Positions 6,109 to 14,221 of a DNA stretch of 18,660 bases are shown piece by piece. The DNA comes from Deltaproteobacteria bacterium (GTDB taxonomy: Bacteria > Desulfobacterota > Desulfobacteria > Desulfobacterales > JAUVKB01), in NCBI GenBank assembly GCA_030596405.1, contig JAUVKB010000017.1, forward strand, positions 1 through 18,660. Reading direction: 5' to 3'. Made by a program: the position numbers and the translations under genes. Below the pieces are notes generated by a model, which was not told the origin of the DNA, did no database searches, and saw only the letters and a program-made list of their open reading frames with translations. Positions within the stretch are counted from its first letter, which is position 1, and each line of letters opens with the position of its first letter.

Positions 6109-6915
6109 ATGAGTGATTACAAAAATATTATTAATAAAGCCGGCAATCACTTCTCAGTTCTAACGCTGAACATGCGTTTTGGACTGGCTGATGACGGCGG
6201 AAATAGCTGGCGTTACCGGAAAAAGGCTTTTCCTGTTCTATTTAAAAAATATCGCGCTGATTTCATAGGCGTACAGGAAGCAAATGATTTTCAGTCGGAC
6301 TTTCTTGAAACAATTCTGAGTGAATACGATTTTATCGGAAAAAGATGCCCCAGTCCGCCATTTTGGCAAAATAACATTATTTTTTATAAAAAAATCTGGA
6401 AATGCATCTATAATGACCATTTTTTTTTGAGTCCGACGCCGATGGTCCCCAGCCGGTCACGGAAAAGCAAGTGGCCGAGACAATGTACAGTAGGGATGTT
6501 TAAAAATAACGGCCGCAAGCTGATATGTATCAACACCCATTTTGATTTTGATGACGCAGTACAAAACGAAAGCGCCAGGCTGATTATGGCACGGCTGTCG
6601 TTATTGCCGCCTGACATTCCGTCAATTCTATCCGGAGACTTTAATGCAACCCCCGTTTCCTCCTGTTACAAGATATTCACCGGACAAAATCAAATAACAG
6701 GGCGAAAACATCCCTGTTATAAAAACATTTTTAAAGAACCTTTCCCGGGCACTCATCATAAATTTACCGGAAACACGGATGGAGAACACATTGACTGGAT
6801 ACTGTATCGCAATAATATCGTTCCGGAAAAATGCAACGTCCTTCATGGTACTTTCGACAATGTTTACCCTTCAGATCATTTCCCTGTTTTCGCGACGTTT
6901 AAATGGGAAGGATAA
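6109..6915 (+). CDS. endonuclease/exonuclease/phosphatase-family protein
   Basis: The 268-residue protein has the DNase I/inositol-phosphatase-like fold with every catalytic motif visible: LTLNMRFG (19-26), FIGVQEAN containing the metal-binding Glu, INTHFDF, ILSGDFNATP with the Asp-Asn pair, EHIDWILY, and the C-terminal PSDHFPVFATF with the catalytic Asp-His. There is no signal peptide, so it is probably cytosolic. The family includes DNA repair nucleases, sphingomyelinases and phosphodiesterases, and nothing here decides among them. The start has no good ribosome site, and the gene begins 11 bases after the CYTH stop, so translational coupling is likely. If the CYTH partner makes or breaks a phosphoester nucleotide, this enzyme could act on the same product; that is inference. 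Confidence 0.8.
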   Translation: MSDYKNIINKAGNHFSVLTLNMRFGLADDGGNSWRYRKKAFPVLFKKYRADFIGVQEANDFQSDFLETILSEYDFIGKRCPSPPFWQNNIIFYKKIWKCIYNDHFFLSPTPMVPSRSRKSKWPRQCTVGMFKNNGRKLICINTHFDFDDAVQNESARLIMARLSLLPPDIPSILSGDFNATPVSSCYKIFTGQNQITGRKHPCYKNIFKEPFPGTHHKFTGNTDGEHIDWILYRNNIVPEKCNVLHGTFDNVYPSDHFPVFATFKWEG

Positions 6916-6978
6916 AAAGGAGCGAAACAACATCAATAGTGTGGTGTAGATAAGAAAAGTGATTTGACTTGCAGAGAA

Positions 6979-7326
6979 TCAAGCATCGTCAGGCTTTTGA
7001 CTGGTACAAGTTATCTTTGCATTCAAAATTCCGCCGGCTTCGACCATAAAGTTTTTACAAACAATCTGGCCCGAACATTTTCCGGTCGAAAGTATGGTCA
7101 ATTCGTCTAATGCTTTAATGTCTCCTTCAAATATTCCTCCTATGACCACACTGGTGACTTTTGCATCCGCACAAACCGTTCCTTCCTTGTCAATGACCAA
7201 AATTTCTCCAACAACAGTACCTTTAGCCACTCCTTTTATAATCAACCTTCCCTTGAAAGAAACCTCGCCATTAATTGCCATGTCTTTGTCGATGATAGAA
7301 ACATTTTTAGATTTGTTTTTTGCCAT
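6979..7326 (-). CDS. bactofilin (polymer-forming cytoskeletal protein)
   Basis: The 115-residue protein is a bactofilin (DUF583). Bactofilins polymerise without nucleotide into filaments that scaffold cell-shape or envelope enzymes. After a short polar tail, residues from about 14 onward form the regular beta-helix repeat (INGEVSFKG, LIIKGVAKGTVVGEI, ...SVVIGGIFEGDI, ...GKCSGQIVCKNF, ...GGILNAKITC). I chose ATG 7326, with AGGG five bases upstream, because the longer frame from 7380 adds residues unlike the family. It follows the DUF62 gene by 74 bases. A TATAAT on the minus strand at 7380-7385 could give it its own promoter, but no good -35 goes with it. It is the last gene of the long minus-strand block and converges with the gene ending at 6915, with no terminator visible between. 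Confidence 0.85.
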   Translation of the reverse strand: MAKNKSKNVSIIDKDMAINGEVSFKGRLIIKGVAKGTVVGEILVIDKEGTVCADAKVTSVVIGGIFEGDIKALDELTILSTGKCSGQIVCKNFMVEAGGILNAKITCTSQKPDDA

Positions 7327-7400
7327 AAATGCCCTGTATGTGATTGATCGCTTTGTAAAAAGTTCGAGCTTGTTTCTCAATTATATCTGCTAAATTTTTA

Positions 7401-8204
7401 TTAGCACAAGATTACTTTAATGATGTTTCCTTTTTTAGCCGAAAAATATTCCCTGGCGCTACCGCAATTTACAGCGATCTCAAGGTATCCCCTGCTGCCG
7501 ATAACGGCAAGAGGTTTTTGCGGCTTTACATCGTCATACTTTGCAGACAAGCCCCTTATACTGTTTTTGCCGATTATTATTTCAGTTTTTTCTACTTTGG
7601 CTGTTCTGCAAAACGCTTCCATAATGCTTAAATCTATATTTGTAATCAAGTTTCCAAAACGGTCTATTGAAACAATAACCCCTGAAAGATCATTTTTATT
7701 TGAAATAAACGGCCTGGGAATATCAAGACGTACCAGATCCTTTTGATCTAAAGGCGCGCCCATCCTGCTTATATCGAGACCCATGGACAGATGGGCACAA
7801 ACCGGGGCAAAAATGTCCCGGCCGTGAAAAGTATTGCCGACAAATTCTAAAAAATAGTCAAAATTATCTACCCGAACAATTTTACCGGTATTTTTTTTAT
7901 CAAATAACAGCGTTAAAACACCATTGTCGGGAGCAAGAAAGATGTGACCTTTACTTTCAAAAGCAAGTATCGCGCGGTCACTCCCGACCCCGGGATCAAC
8001 AACGATAACATGAACCGTCCCTTTAGGAAAATATTTAAAATAGGATTCGACCATATAGGCGGCCTGGATTAGATCTTGAGGGTCTATACTGTGAGTTATA
8101 TCGACAATCGTTGCAGCAGGATTAAGCGATAGAATAACGCCCTTCATTATTCCGACATATTCATCGTCGACGCCAAAATCGGTAAGAAGAGTAATTACAG
8201 ACAT
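7401..8204 (-). CDS. SAM hydroxide adenosyltransferase (DUF62 family)
   Basis: The 267-residue product belongs to the DUF62 family. Members studied elsewhere use water or hydroxide to cleave S-adenosylmethionine to adenosine and methionine, and the fold is shared with fluorinase and chlorinase. Landmarks are LLTDFGVDDEYVGIMKG near the N-terminus, the conserved VDPGVGSDR loop at about 70-78, LAPDNGVL at about 91-98, HGRDIFAP, and the RFGNLITNID segment that starts the C-terminal beta domain. The family length is normal. It lies 21 bases downstream of ruvB in the same direction and is likely on the same transcript, although nothing suggests a role in recombination. The physiological purpose of the enzyme is unsettled. 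Confidence 0.85.
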   Translation of the reverse strand: MSVITLLTDFGVDDEYVGIMKGVILSLNPAATIVDITHSIDPQDLIQAAYMVESYFKYFPKGTVHVIVVDPGVGSDRAILAFESKGHIFLAPDNGVLTLLFDKKNTGKIVRVDNFDYFLEFVGNTFHGRDIFAPVCAHLSMGLDISRMGAPLDQKDLVRLDIPRPFISNKNDLSGVIVSIDRFGNLITNIDLSIMEAFCRTAKVEKTEIIIGKNSIRGLSAKYDDVKPQKPLAVIGSRGYLEIAVNCGSAREYFSAKKGNIIKVILC

Positions 8205-8225
8205 GATTTTACCAATAAAAATTTT

Positions 8226-9251
8226 CTAAACGCGAAATCCAAGATGGATACAAGCCGATTCCGACGCCTTTCTTCCTGAAGATGTCCTTGTAATCAGACC
8301 GACCTTTAAAAGATAGGGTTCAACGACATCAACAAGCGTGTCGGTCTCTTCCTGAAGTGTTGCCGCAATCGCTTCAATTCCCACTGGACCGCAATTATAA
8401 AACTCGATTATCGTTTTAATATAGCGGCGGTCAAGATCCGTTAACCCCTTTTCATCAACCCCTTCAAGAAGCAGAGCCGCCTTAACCGTCTTTTCCGTGA
8501 TGTCGCCGTCCTCTCTTACCTGTGCGTAATCCCTTACACGTTTTAAAAGTCTGTTCGCAATCCTTGGTGTTCCTCTGGATCGTTTTGAAAGCTCATTTGC
8601 GCCTTTATTGTCAATTTTTACCTCAAGCAAACTAGCCGACCGGTTGATAATTTTAATAAGATCCTTTTCGCTGTAAAAATCAAGACTCCTGAAAATACCG
8701 AATCTGTCCCGCAAAGGCGCTGATAAAAGCCCGACTCTGGTAGTAGCGCCAACAATGGTAAATCGTTTCAAACGATATCTGTGGCTCCGTGCATGTACCC
8801 CTTTATCAAAGATGAAATCGACGGCAAAATCTTCCATGGCCGGATATAAAAATTCTTCCACCACCCTGGGTAACCGGTGTATCTCATCCACAAAAAGTAT
8901 GTCGCCTTCCTCCAAATGTGTAAGGATACCGAGCAAATCACCCCCTTTTTCAAGGGCCGGCCCCGAAGTTGCGGTAATATTGCTTTCCATTTCATTGGAA
9001 ATTATATGGGCAAGCGTTGTTTTCCCAAGACCCGGCGGCCCATGAAAAAGGACATGGTCAAGCGGTTCCGAGCGCTTTTTGGCCGCTTCTATCGCAATTT
9101 TAAGGGTTTCAACGACCTCTGCCTGGCCCACATATTCTAAAAAACCTTCTGGACGCAAAGACAGAATATCCGGCTCATGGTCTATGGGCAGGCATGCACC
9201 GGATATTATTTTACTGTCATCAGATGAATGTGTCAGTATACTTTCCGTCAT
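8226..9251 (-). CDS. ruvB: Holliday junction branch migration ATPase RuvB
   Basis: RuvB is the AAA+ motor that RuvA loads on Holliday junctions to drive branch migration. The 341-residue sequence shows the Walker A GPPGLGKT at 71-78, Walker B ILFVDEIHRL with DEIH at 122-125, the sensor/arginine segment GATTRVGLLSAPLRDRFG at about 168-185, and the C-terminal winged-helix LLEGVDEKGLTDLDRRY and GPVGIEAIAA. Length and motif order are those of a complete protein, with a slightly longer N-terminal tail (about 30 residues before SLRPEGF). Its ATG overlaps the ruvA stop by four bases, so the two are translationally coupled. Confidence 0.97.
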   Translation of the reverse strand: MTESILTHSSDDSKIISGACLPIDHEPDILSLRPEGFLEYVGQAEVVETLKIAIEAAKKRSEPLDHVLFHGPPGLGKTTLAHIISNEMESNITATSGPALEKGGDLLGILTHLEEGDILFVDEIHRLPRVVEEFLYPAMEDFAVDFIFDKGVHARSHRYRLKRFTIVGATTRVGLLSAPLRDRFGIFRSLDFYSEKDLIKIINRSASLLEVKIDNKGANELSKRSRGTPRIANRLLKRVRDYAQVREDGDITEKTVKAALLLEGVDEKGLTDLDRRYIKTIIEFYNCGPVGIEAIAATLQEETDTLVDVVEPYLLKVGLITRTSSGRKASESACIHLGFRV

Positions 9252-9874
9252 GTGGCATTCTCGCCGCGATATACTTCTTCAAAGAGTTCTTCGGGTGTTT
9301 TTATAGAGCCGTTGCGTTCTCTGGCTTCTGCAATCATCTTCTTTGCAACCTGGGTTTTGTGGCCAAGCTGTTCGATAAGAACATCCAAAACCTGTTTTGA
9401 AAAATCTTCAATAGCCTGCGTAACCGGCATATCATTTTGTTCTTCTTTCCTGATCAATGCAAATTTATCCATTTTGCCTTCAAGTGTGGCAATAATTTTT
9501 TGAGCGGTTCTGTTTCCTATTCCTTTCAACTGCTTAAGTTTGCCGATGTTTTTTGACTCTATAGCTCTTGCAATTTCACTGACGGGAATATTTAAAGCTC
9601 TAACGGCTTTAAGGACGCCGATATCTTCTACCGAAATAAAATATTGAAAAAATTCTTTTTCAGCCTCAAAATTAAAACCGATCAATACCGGTTTTGGCTG
9701 GCGCTCGGTCTGCTGGTAATAAATATACAGGGAAACCTCATCACCTACGGTCTTTGCTTTCAAAGTTTTCATAACAACTTCGGGAAGCAAAACCTCATAC
9801 CCCACCTGATTTGCCAGAAGAAGTATCCGTTCATTTTCTTTTTTTAGAAGCTTGCCTTCAATATAACCGATCAT
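9248..9874 (-). CDS. ruvA: Holliday junction DNA-binding protein RuvA
   Basis: RuvA forms the tetramer that holds the four-way junction and recruits RuvB. The 208-residue protein has the N-terminal OB fold (MIGYIEGKL, then VGYEVLLP), two tandem helix-hairpin-helix segments, and a C-terminal RuvB-binding domain. The second hairpin LKGIGNRTAQKI (116-127) is canonical. The first, at about 82-95, reads VEDIGVLKAVRALN where many RuvAs have a GVGPK-type loop, so one DNA-contact loop looks altered. The gene starts ten bases after ruvC ends and overlaps ruvB by four bases. Confidence 0.96.
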   Translation of the reverse strand: MIGYIEGKLLKKENERILLLANQVGYEVLLPEVVMKTLKAKTVGDEVSLYIYYQQTERQPKPVLIGFNFEAEKEFFQYFISVEDIGVLKAVRALNIPVSEIARAIESKNIGKLKQLKGIGNRTAQKIIATLEGKMDKFALIRKEEQNDMPVTQAIEDFSKQVLDVLIEQLGHKTQVAKKMIAEARERNGSIKTPEELFEEVYRGENAT

Positions 9875-9883
9875 CGTTTTGCT

Positions 9884-10372
9884 TTATTTTAAATTTTTAC
9901 TATAGCGAAACAGGCCTATAAGTGCCATTGCCATTGCATCAGAAGCATGGTTTGGACGGATAGGCGCCGTCAAGTTCAATAAATGTCGAACAGCCTTTTC
10001 AAGCTGGATTTTACTTGCATTCCCATTTCCGGTTAATACCTGTTTAGCCTCACGAACCGGAATTTCCATTACATTTATATCAATTTGACGCCCGGCAAGA
10101 AGGACAACACCCGACACTTTGCCTAAAATTATTCCTGATTTTGGATATTTATCCAGCGAAAAAATATCTTCCACAACCATTAGATCGGGTTTTTCATCCC
10201 TTAAAACAGATAAAAGCTTTGAAAATATTTGCTCGAGACGGTTTGGTAAAGGTTCCTTTTTTGAAGTATGAATGCAGCCATAGGAATAACCGTCAACTTT
10301 AAGCCCCTTTCCTCTGACGATTCCTATCCCTGTTTCGGCCAAACCAGGGTCTATACCGATGATCTTTGTCAT
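9884..10372 (-). CDS. ruvC: crossover junction endodeoxyribonuclease RuvC
   Basis: RuvC cuts Holliday junctions symmetrically as a dimer. The 162-residue protein keeps the RNase H-like active site: Asp8 in IGIDPG, Glu68 in VVED, and His142 plus Asp145 in NHASDAMAMAL. The histidine replaces the aspartate found in the E. coli enzyme, as in Thermus thermophilus RuvC, so this should be an active variant. The DNA-binding stretch FSLDKYPKSGIILGKVSGV is present. The gene begins 30 bases after the cpoB stop and leads the ruvCAB order. Confidence 0.95.
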   Translation of the reverse strand: MTKIIGIDPGLAETGIGIVRGKGLKVDGYSYGCIHTSKKEPLPNRLEQIFSKLLSVLRDEKPDLMVVEDIFSLDKYPKSGIILGKVSGVVLLAGRQIDINVMEIPVREAKQVLTGNGNASKIQLEKAVRHLLNLTAPIRPNHASDAMAMALIGLFRYSKNLK

Positions 10373-10402
10373 CTTCTTAAAAACTATAACGATAAGTGGT
10401 TG

Positions 10403-11221
10403 TTAAAACCTCTTTAATTTTTGATTGGCGATTTTTGCCTCGTTGGATTGTGGATATTTCTTGATCAGCTCCTTTAAAATAAGGCGGGCATTTGCTTTAT
10501 CTCCAAGATTATAAAAGGCAAGCCCCTGCTTTAAAAGAGATGCCTGCATCTTGTTGCCTTTAGGATACTTTTCTATAACCTTCTGATATTCTAAAATGGC
10601 TTTTTCATACCATTTTTCCCTGTAATAGATTTCGCCGATCCAGAACTGGGCATTGTCGGCATGCCCTGATTTTGGATATTTTTTTATTAATTTTTTAAAA
10701 CCTTTCCTGGCGACTTCAAAATCACCTTTGTCAAAAGCCTGTTTCGCTAATACGTATAATTCGTTTTCCGAAAATTCTTTTTCAGTCTGCCCGACAGGCC
10801 CGGTTTTCAAATCAAAATCAGATATCTCAAAATTCAAGTACCGCTCTATCCGCACAATACGTTTTTTTATTATATCTAAACTTTTATCACTTCCCATATC
10901 TGAATCTTCAAAACGGTTCGTCGCTTTTGTCAATAAATATTCAAGTTCTTCAACCCTTCCGCATAAATTCTGCATTTCTTCCCTGAGTTGATAGATAGCA
11001 ACATGAAGTTCGGCATATTGACTTCTAAAATTTTCAACCGCGATATTACAGTGATCTATTCCGGATTCCGTCTGGGCGCATTTTTTTTCGTATTTTAAAC
11101 AACGCTGTTCCATCGCAGTAATGCGATTTTCCAGTAACGGCATATTATGCTGAAACGCACATCCGCAAAACCAAAAGGGAAAAGCGGTAAAGGCCAGAAC
11201 AAATAAAAAAATCGATTTCAT
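10403..11221 (-). CDS. cpoB: Tol-Pal cell-division coordinator CpoB/YbgF
   Basis: The 272-residue periplasmic protein has a hydrophobic signal, a coiled-coil region (about 30-100, with an LENRITAMEQR-type heptad pattern) and a C-terminal block of three TPR-like repeats (about 150-268, each with a G-DF/KWYEKA...YP pattern). This is the YbgF/CpoB architecture, which links Tol to peptidoglycan synthesis at the septum. The signal ends in FCGC at 18-21, a possible but unusual lipobox, so the protein may be lipid-anchored at Cys21 rather than free. It lies beyond the pal terminator and is followed by ruvC after 30 bases, so it heads a separate cpoB-ruvCAB transcript, with pal-terminator read-through also possible. 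Confidence 0.85.
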   Translation of the reverse strand: MKSIFLFVLAFTAFPFWFCGCAFQHNMPLLENRITAMEQRCLKYEKKCAQTESGIDHCNIAVENFRSQYAELHVAIYQLREEMQNLCGRVEELEYLLTKATNRFEDSDMGSDKSLDIIKKRIVRIERYLNFEISDFDLKTGPVGQTEKEFSENELYVLAKQAFDKGDFEVARKGFKKLIKKYPKSGHADNAQFWIGEIYYREKWYEKAILEYQKVIEKYPKGNKMQASLLKQGLAFYNLGDKANARLILKELIKKYPQSNEAKIANQKLKRF

Positions 11222-11242
11222 GGCAAAAATATATAATGTCTA

Positions 11243-11248
11243 ATTATA
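11243..11248 (-). promoter_or_regulatory. possible -10 element upstream of cpoB
   Basis: A perfect TATAAT on the minus strand lies 22 bases before the cpoB start, between it and the pal terminator. No convincing -35 hexamer lies 16-18 bases further upstream. It is offered only because a promoter is expected here. Confidence 0.25.
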
Positions 11249-11311
11249 CGGCAAACAACAGCATACCGGCGCTTGCCGCTGAATTGTTTCGAAAGTGAAA
11301 AAGTAAAAAAA

Positions 11312-11341
11312 TGGTGGCCTCGTAAAAAATCGAGGCCACCA
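11312..11341 (-). terminator. intrinsic terminator after pal
   Basis: An 11-bp stem (GGTGGCCTCG with its complement, plus one outer T-A pair) closes an eight-base loop. On the minus strand it is followed by seven T's (11305-11311). It starts four bases after the pal stop and would end the tolQRAB-pal transcript. Confidence 0.88.
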
Positions 11342-11344
11342 AAA

Positions 11345-11911
11345 TTATTCTATTACAAAATGAGCGCGCCTGTTTTTAGCCCATGCCTCTTGGTTATGAC
11401 CCGGATCTGTGGGGCATTCTTCCCCGTAGCTTATTGTTTTTAATCGTGTTGATAAAACTCCAAGGTCTATTAAGAATGACCTTGCGCTTTCAGCGCGCCT
11501 GTCGCCTAATGCAAGGTTATACTCGATGGTGCCGCGTTCATCACAGTGCCCTTCAACGGTTACCGAAACATCCGGGTTGTCCCGCATCCATTTTGCCTTA
11601 TCCGATAAAATATCCTGCGCCGTAGGAAGAAGAGAAGATTTGTCAAATTCAAAGTAAATATCTTTATTTAGGAACTGCTCTTTGGCAGCTATCTTTGCAT
11701 TCTCCTCGGTTAAACGCTCTTCTTTAATTGCCCGCTGTTTTGCAATTTCATCTTCTTTTGCTTTTTGGGCAGCAAGCCTTGCCGCCTCAGCTTCAGCCTC
11801 TTGGGTCAAAGAAGCATCCGGCTTAACGGTCTTCTTGGCGCATGATACGGTAAACAGCAATCCGGGAATTACAAGAAACAAGAATAAACTTAGCCACATT
11901 TTTTTTTGCAT
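11345..11911 (-). CDS. pal: peptidoglycan-associated lipoprotein Pal
   Basis: Pal anchors the outer membrane to peptidoglycan and is the target of TolB and TolA. The 188-residue protein has a lipoprotein signal ending in TVSC with the lipidated Cys24, then a charged helical linker of about 45 residues rich in Ala, Glu and Lys, then the OmpA-like domain from about residue 84. The peptidoglycan-binding pattern GHCDERGTIEYNLALGDRRA and the ISYGEECP and NRRAHFVI segments are intact. A strong ribosome site AAGGAGG precedes the ATG. The linker is longer than in many Pal proteins. It closes the tol operon, directly before a terminator. Confidence 0.95.
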   Translation of the reverse strand: MQKKMWLSLFLFLVIPGLLFTVSCAKKTVKPDASLTQEAEAEAARLAAQKAKEDEIAKQRAIKEERLTEENAKIAAKEQFLNKDIYFEFDKSSLLPTAQDILSDKAKWMRDNPDVSVTVEGHCDERGTIEYNLALGDRRAESARSFLIDLGVLSTRLKTISYGEECPTDPGHNQEAWAKNRRAHFVIE

Positions 11912-11943
11912 TTTTTCCTCCTTTAATAAAACAATTACGGTAA

Positions 11944-13290
11944 CTACTTGTTATTAACAATCCCCAGTGACCATTTTGGGCTTGTCTGCTCACCAGGTAA
12001 TGATAGTAACCTTCTCTGGTCCGTTCCATCGGCAGTCATAACATAGATTCTATATATGCCTTCACGTGTTGAACTAAAAGCAATAATCGTTCCGTCCGGA
12101 GCCCATGAAGGTGACTCATTATCCCCGGCGTCATGCGTCAACTGGACAAGACCGTTGCCGTCAATACCGATCACTTTAATGTTGAACGCTCCGTTGTTCA
12201 TTGCGGCAAACGCTATCCGATCCCCTTTGGGAGACCAGCTTGGCGACGTATTGTATCGACCCTCAAACGTCAATCGTTTAACATGCCCTGAATCCATATC
12301 CATAATATGAATTTGAGGCGTTCCCGATCTTTTTGAGACAAAGGCCATATTTTTACCATCCGGAGACCATGCCGGCGATACATCAATTCCCCAGTTTCTG
12401 GTCAGATTCTTAATGACTTTTCCTGTTCCGGTCAACAGATAAATTTCCGGATCACCTGAAAATGAAAGAGTAGCTGCAAGGGCAAATTGACCCGGAACCC
12501 ATGCCGGACTGATATTTATGCCCTGTTTGTCGACCAGGGCGCCATGTTTCTCTTTTATATGTCGTATGTAAAGGTCGGGCTTGCCCTTTGCGTATGAGGT
12601 ATAAGCAATCCATTTTCCATCCGACGACCATGCGGGAGAAAGCGTAATACTTTTTGTATGGGTCAGTTGCTTGGCATTATAACCATCAAAATCACATACA
12701 TATATCTCCTTGTTTCCGGTGCTGGTGGACACGAAAGCTATTTTACTGTTAAAAATCCCCCTGTTCCCCGTAAGCTGATAAATCACCTCACTGCAAAAAA
12801 GGCGTATTATTTTCCGTTTATCATCGGCCAATCCATGATACCGTTTCCCGATCAGCAGATGTTCTTTAAATGTATCAAACAACCGAAGTTCCATTTCAAT
12901 GACGTTATCTTTTAAAAAAAAACCGCCGGTTATCAGAAGCTCGGAACCGATGTCCGTCCATTTTCTAAAATTGATATTTTGTGCCGTAATACCGGCTTCC
13001 TTTGAATTCACAAGAAAGGCGCCGGAATCGATCATCTTGAAATAACCTGTAAATTCAAGCGTTTCGGAAAGAAGCTTGCTTGTCTTTAACGACTGATCGG
13101 TTTCGGCAATTGTGCCGGATACGTTTTTAAATGACAGGATTGCGATAGGTATTTTTCGTATAAAAGGATTGCTTATGTCGATGTAGTCATGTCCCCCGGC
13201 TTCACCAGTTTCAGCAAAGCAAGCGCTATGCCGGATAATAAAAGACGCAAACAAAAGCAAACATATAATTTTAATATTAGTTTTATTCAT
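11944..13290 (-). CDS. tolB: Tol-Pal periplasmic beta-propeller protein TolB
   Basis: TolB is the periplasmic relay that exchanges between Pal and TolA. The 448-residue protein starts with a Sec signal (cleavage likely after ACFA near residue 26). The N-terminal alpha/beta domain follows, then a six-blade propeller whose blades repeat the SPAWSPDGK-IAF-S pattern. At least five copies are visible, the last being SPKWS near the C-terminus. Length and domain order match the family. It begins seven bases after the tolA stop, and pal starts 32 bases after it ends. Confidence 0.95.
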   Translation of the reverse strand: MNKTNIKIICLLLFASFIIRHSACFAETGEAGGHDYIDISNPFIRKIPIAILSFKNVSGTIAETDQSLKTSKLLSETLEFTGYFKMIDSGAFLVNSKEAGITAQNINFRKWTDIGSELLITGGFFLKDNVIEMELRLFDTFKEHLLIGKRYHGLADDKRKIIRLFCSEVIYQLTGNRGIFNSKIAFVSTSTGNKEIYVCDFDGYNAKQLTHTKSITLSPAWSSDGKWIAYTSYAKGKPDLYIRHIKEKHGALVDKQGINISPAWVPGQFALAATLSFSGDPEIYLLTGTGKVIKNLTRNWGIDVSPAWSPDGKNMAFVSKRSGTPQIHIMDMDSGHVKRLTFEGRYNTSPSWSPKGDRIAFAAMNNGAFNIKVIGIDGNGLVQLTHDAGDNESPSWAPDGTIIAFSSTREGIYRIYVMTADGTDQRRLLSLPGEQTSPKWSLGIVNNK

Positions 13291-13297
13291 TCCGCCT

Positions 13298-14209
13298 CTA
13301 TTTTACACCCGAAGGCGTAAAACGCAAGCCCACGTTATAAAACGGATACACATATTCTTTCGGCAGCGGTGGAAGGGGATTCGATTTCTTGACCGCTTTA
13401 TAAGCCGAATCATCCAGATAGCTGTTTCCGGACTTTTTTTCAAACCATATATCCCTTATCTCGCCATTAGGCATGATTTTGATTACCAGCCAGGTAACAA
13501 GACCGGTTTTCCCACCGGCCAACTGTTCGGAAAATGCCCAGTTTTTTTGGATATGGTACGCAACTTCAAGTTTATAAATATGCAGCTCATCCAAAATCCG
13601 TTTGCCGATTGTCCCTGTCCCTCCGGTCATTGCCGAATTCTGCTCTGTCGAATATTTTCCGGTATGCTGTTTTAAACGGTCGATTGCGTCTGCAACCGGT
13701 TTCGGCCTTGATTCTTCAGTCTTCTTTTCGATCTTTTTTATAGCGCTTTTAACCACTTTAGAGGGATTAAACGTCTTTTTTTTAAGCGATTTTTTAACTT
13801 TTTTTTTACCGTATTTTTTATTGGTTTTTTTTTTAGATGCTAAAGAAACCGATTTTGAGGGTTCGGGATCCACATCGATACTATTTTCTTTCGGGGAGGT
13901 TTTGGGGGTTAAATCTTTTTCCGGTAATGTTGCCTTGGTTTTCTCTTTTGCTTTTTGTTTTTCAGGCTTTAATATGCGTTGTTTGTTCGCAACGGGTTTC
14001 ATCCCATGTTTCGGCAATGCAATCAAATCAACATTAATAACTCGTGGCGAAAACTTTTTTTCCGGCACTATGGAAGGAGCATAAATTAAAATCACTAAAA
14101 AAATCAGATGGCAGGATATGGAGATAACATACGTTTTAATCACCGAACCGGAATCGTTTCCGGTTGCATAAAGCCTTTGGGAACGGCCATCCATTCTAAC
14201 ATTTGTCAT
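13298..14209 (-). CDS. tolA: TolA/TonB-type energy-transducing protein, probably TolA
   Basis: The 303-residue inner-membrane protein has one transmembrane helix at about 24-44, a long Lys/Pro/Glu-rich periplasmic linker (about 70-190, including a run with KKKVKKSLKKK), and a C-terminal TonB/TolA-type domain (about 205-300) with IKIMPNGEIRDIWFEKKSGN followed by SAYKAVKKSNPLPPLP. The position between tolR and tolB makes TolA the best name, although the C-terminal domain resembles TonB-family domains. It would be driven by TolQR and contact TolB and Pal at the outer membrane. The start at 14209 has no good ribosome site, and an ATG at 14194 is possible. Confidence 0.85.
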   Translation of the reverse strand: MTNVRMDGRSQRLYATGNDSGSVIKTYVISISCHLIFLVILIYAPSIVPEKKFSPRVINVDLIALPKHGMKPVANKQRILKPEKQKAKEKTKATLPEKDLTPKTSPKENSIDVDPEPSKSVSLASKKKTNKKYGKKKVKKSLKKKTFNPSKVVKSAIKKIEKKTEESRPKPVADAIDRLKQHTGKYSTEQNSAMTGGTGTIGKRILDELHIYKLEVAYHIQKNWAFSEQLAGGKTGLVTWLVIKIMPNGEIRDIWFEKKSGNSYLDDSAYKAVKKSNPLPPLPKEYVYPFYNVGLRFTPSGVK

Positions 14210-14221
14210 TAGTTTTTTGCG

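Noticed and set aside
13602..14084. 160-codon open frame on the plus strand
   Set aside because: It is antisense to the lysine-rich part of tolA. The Phe/Leu/Ser-rich translation is a by-product of Lys codons on the other strand.
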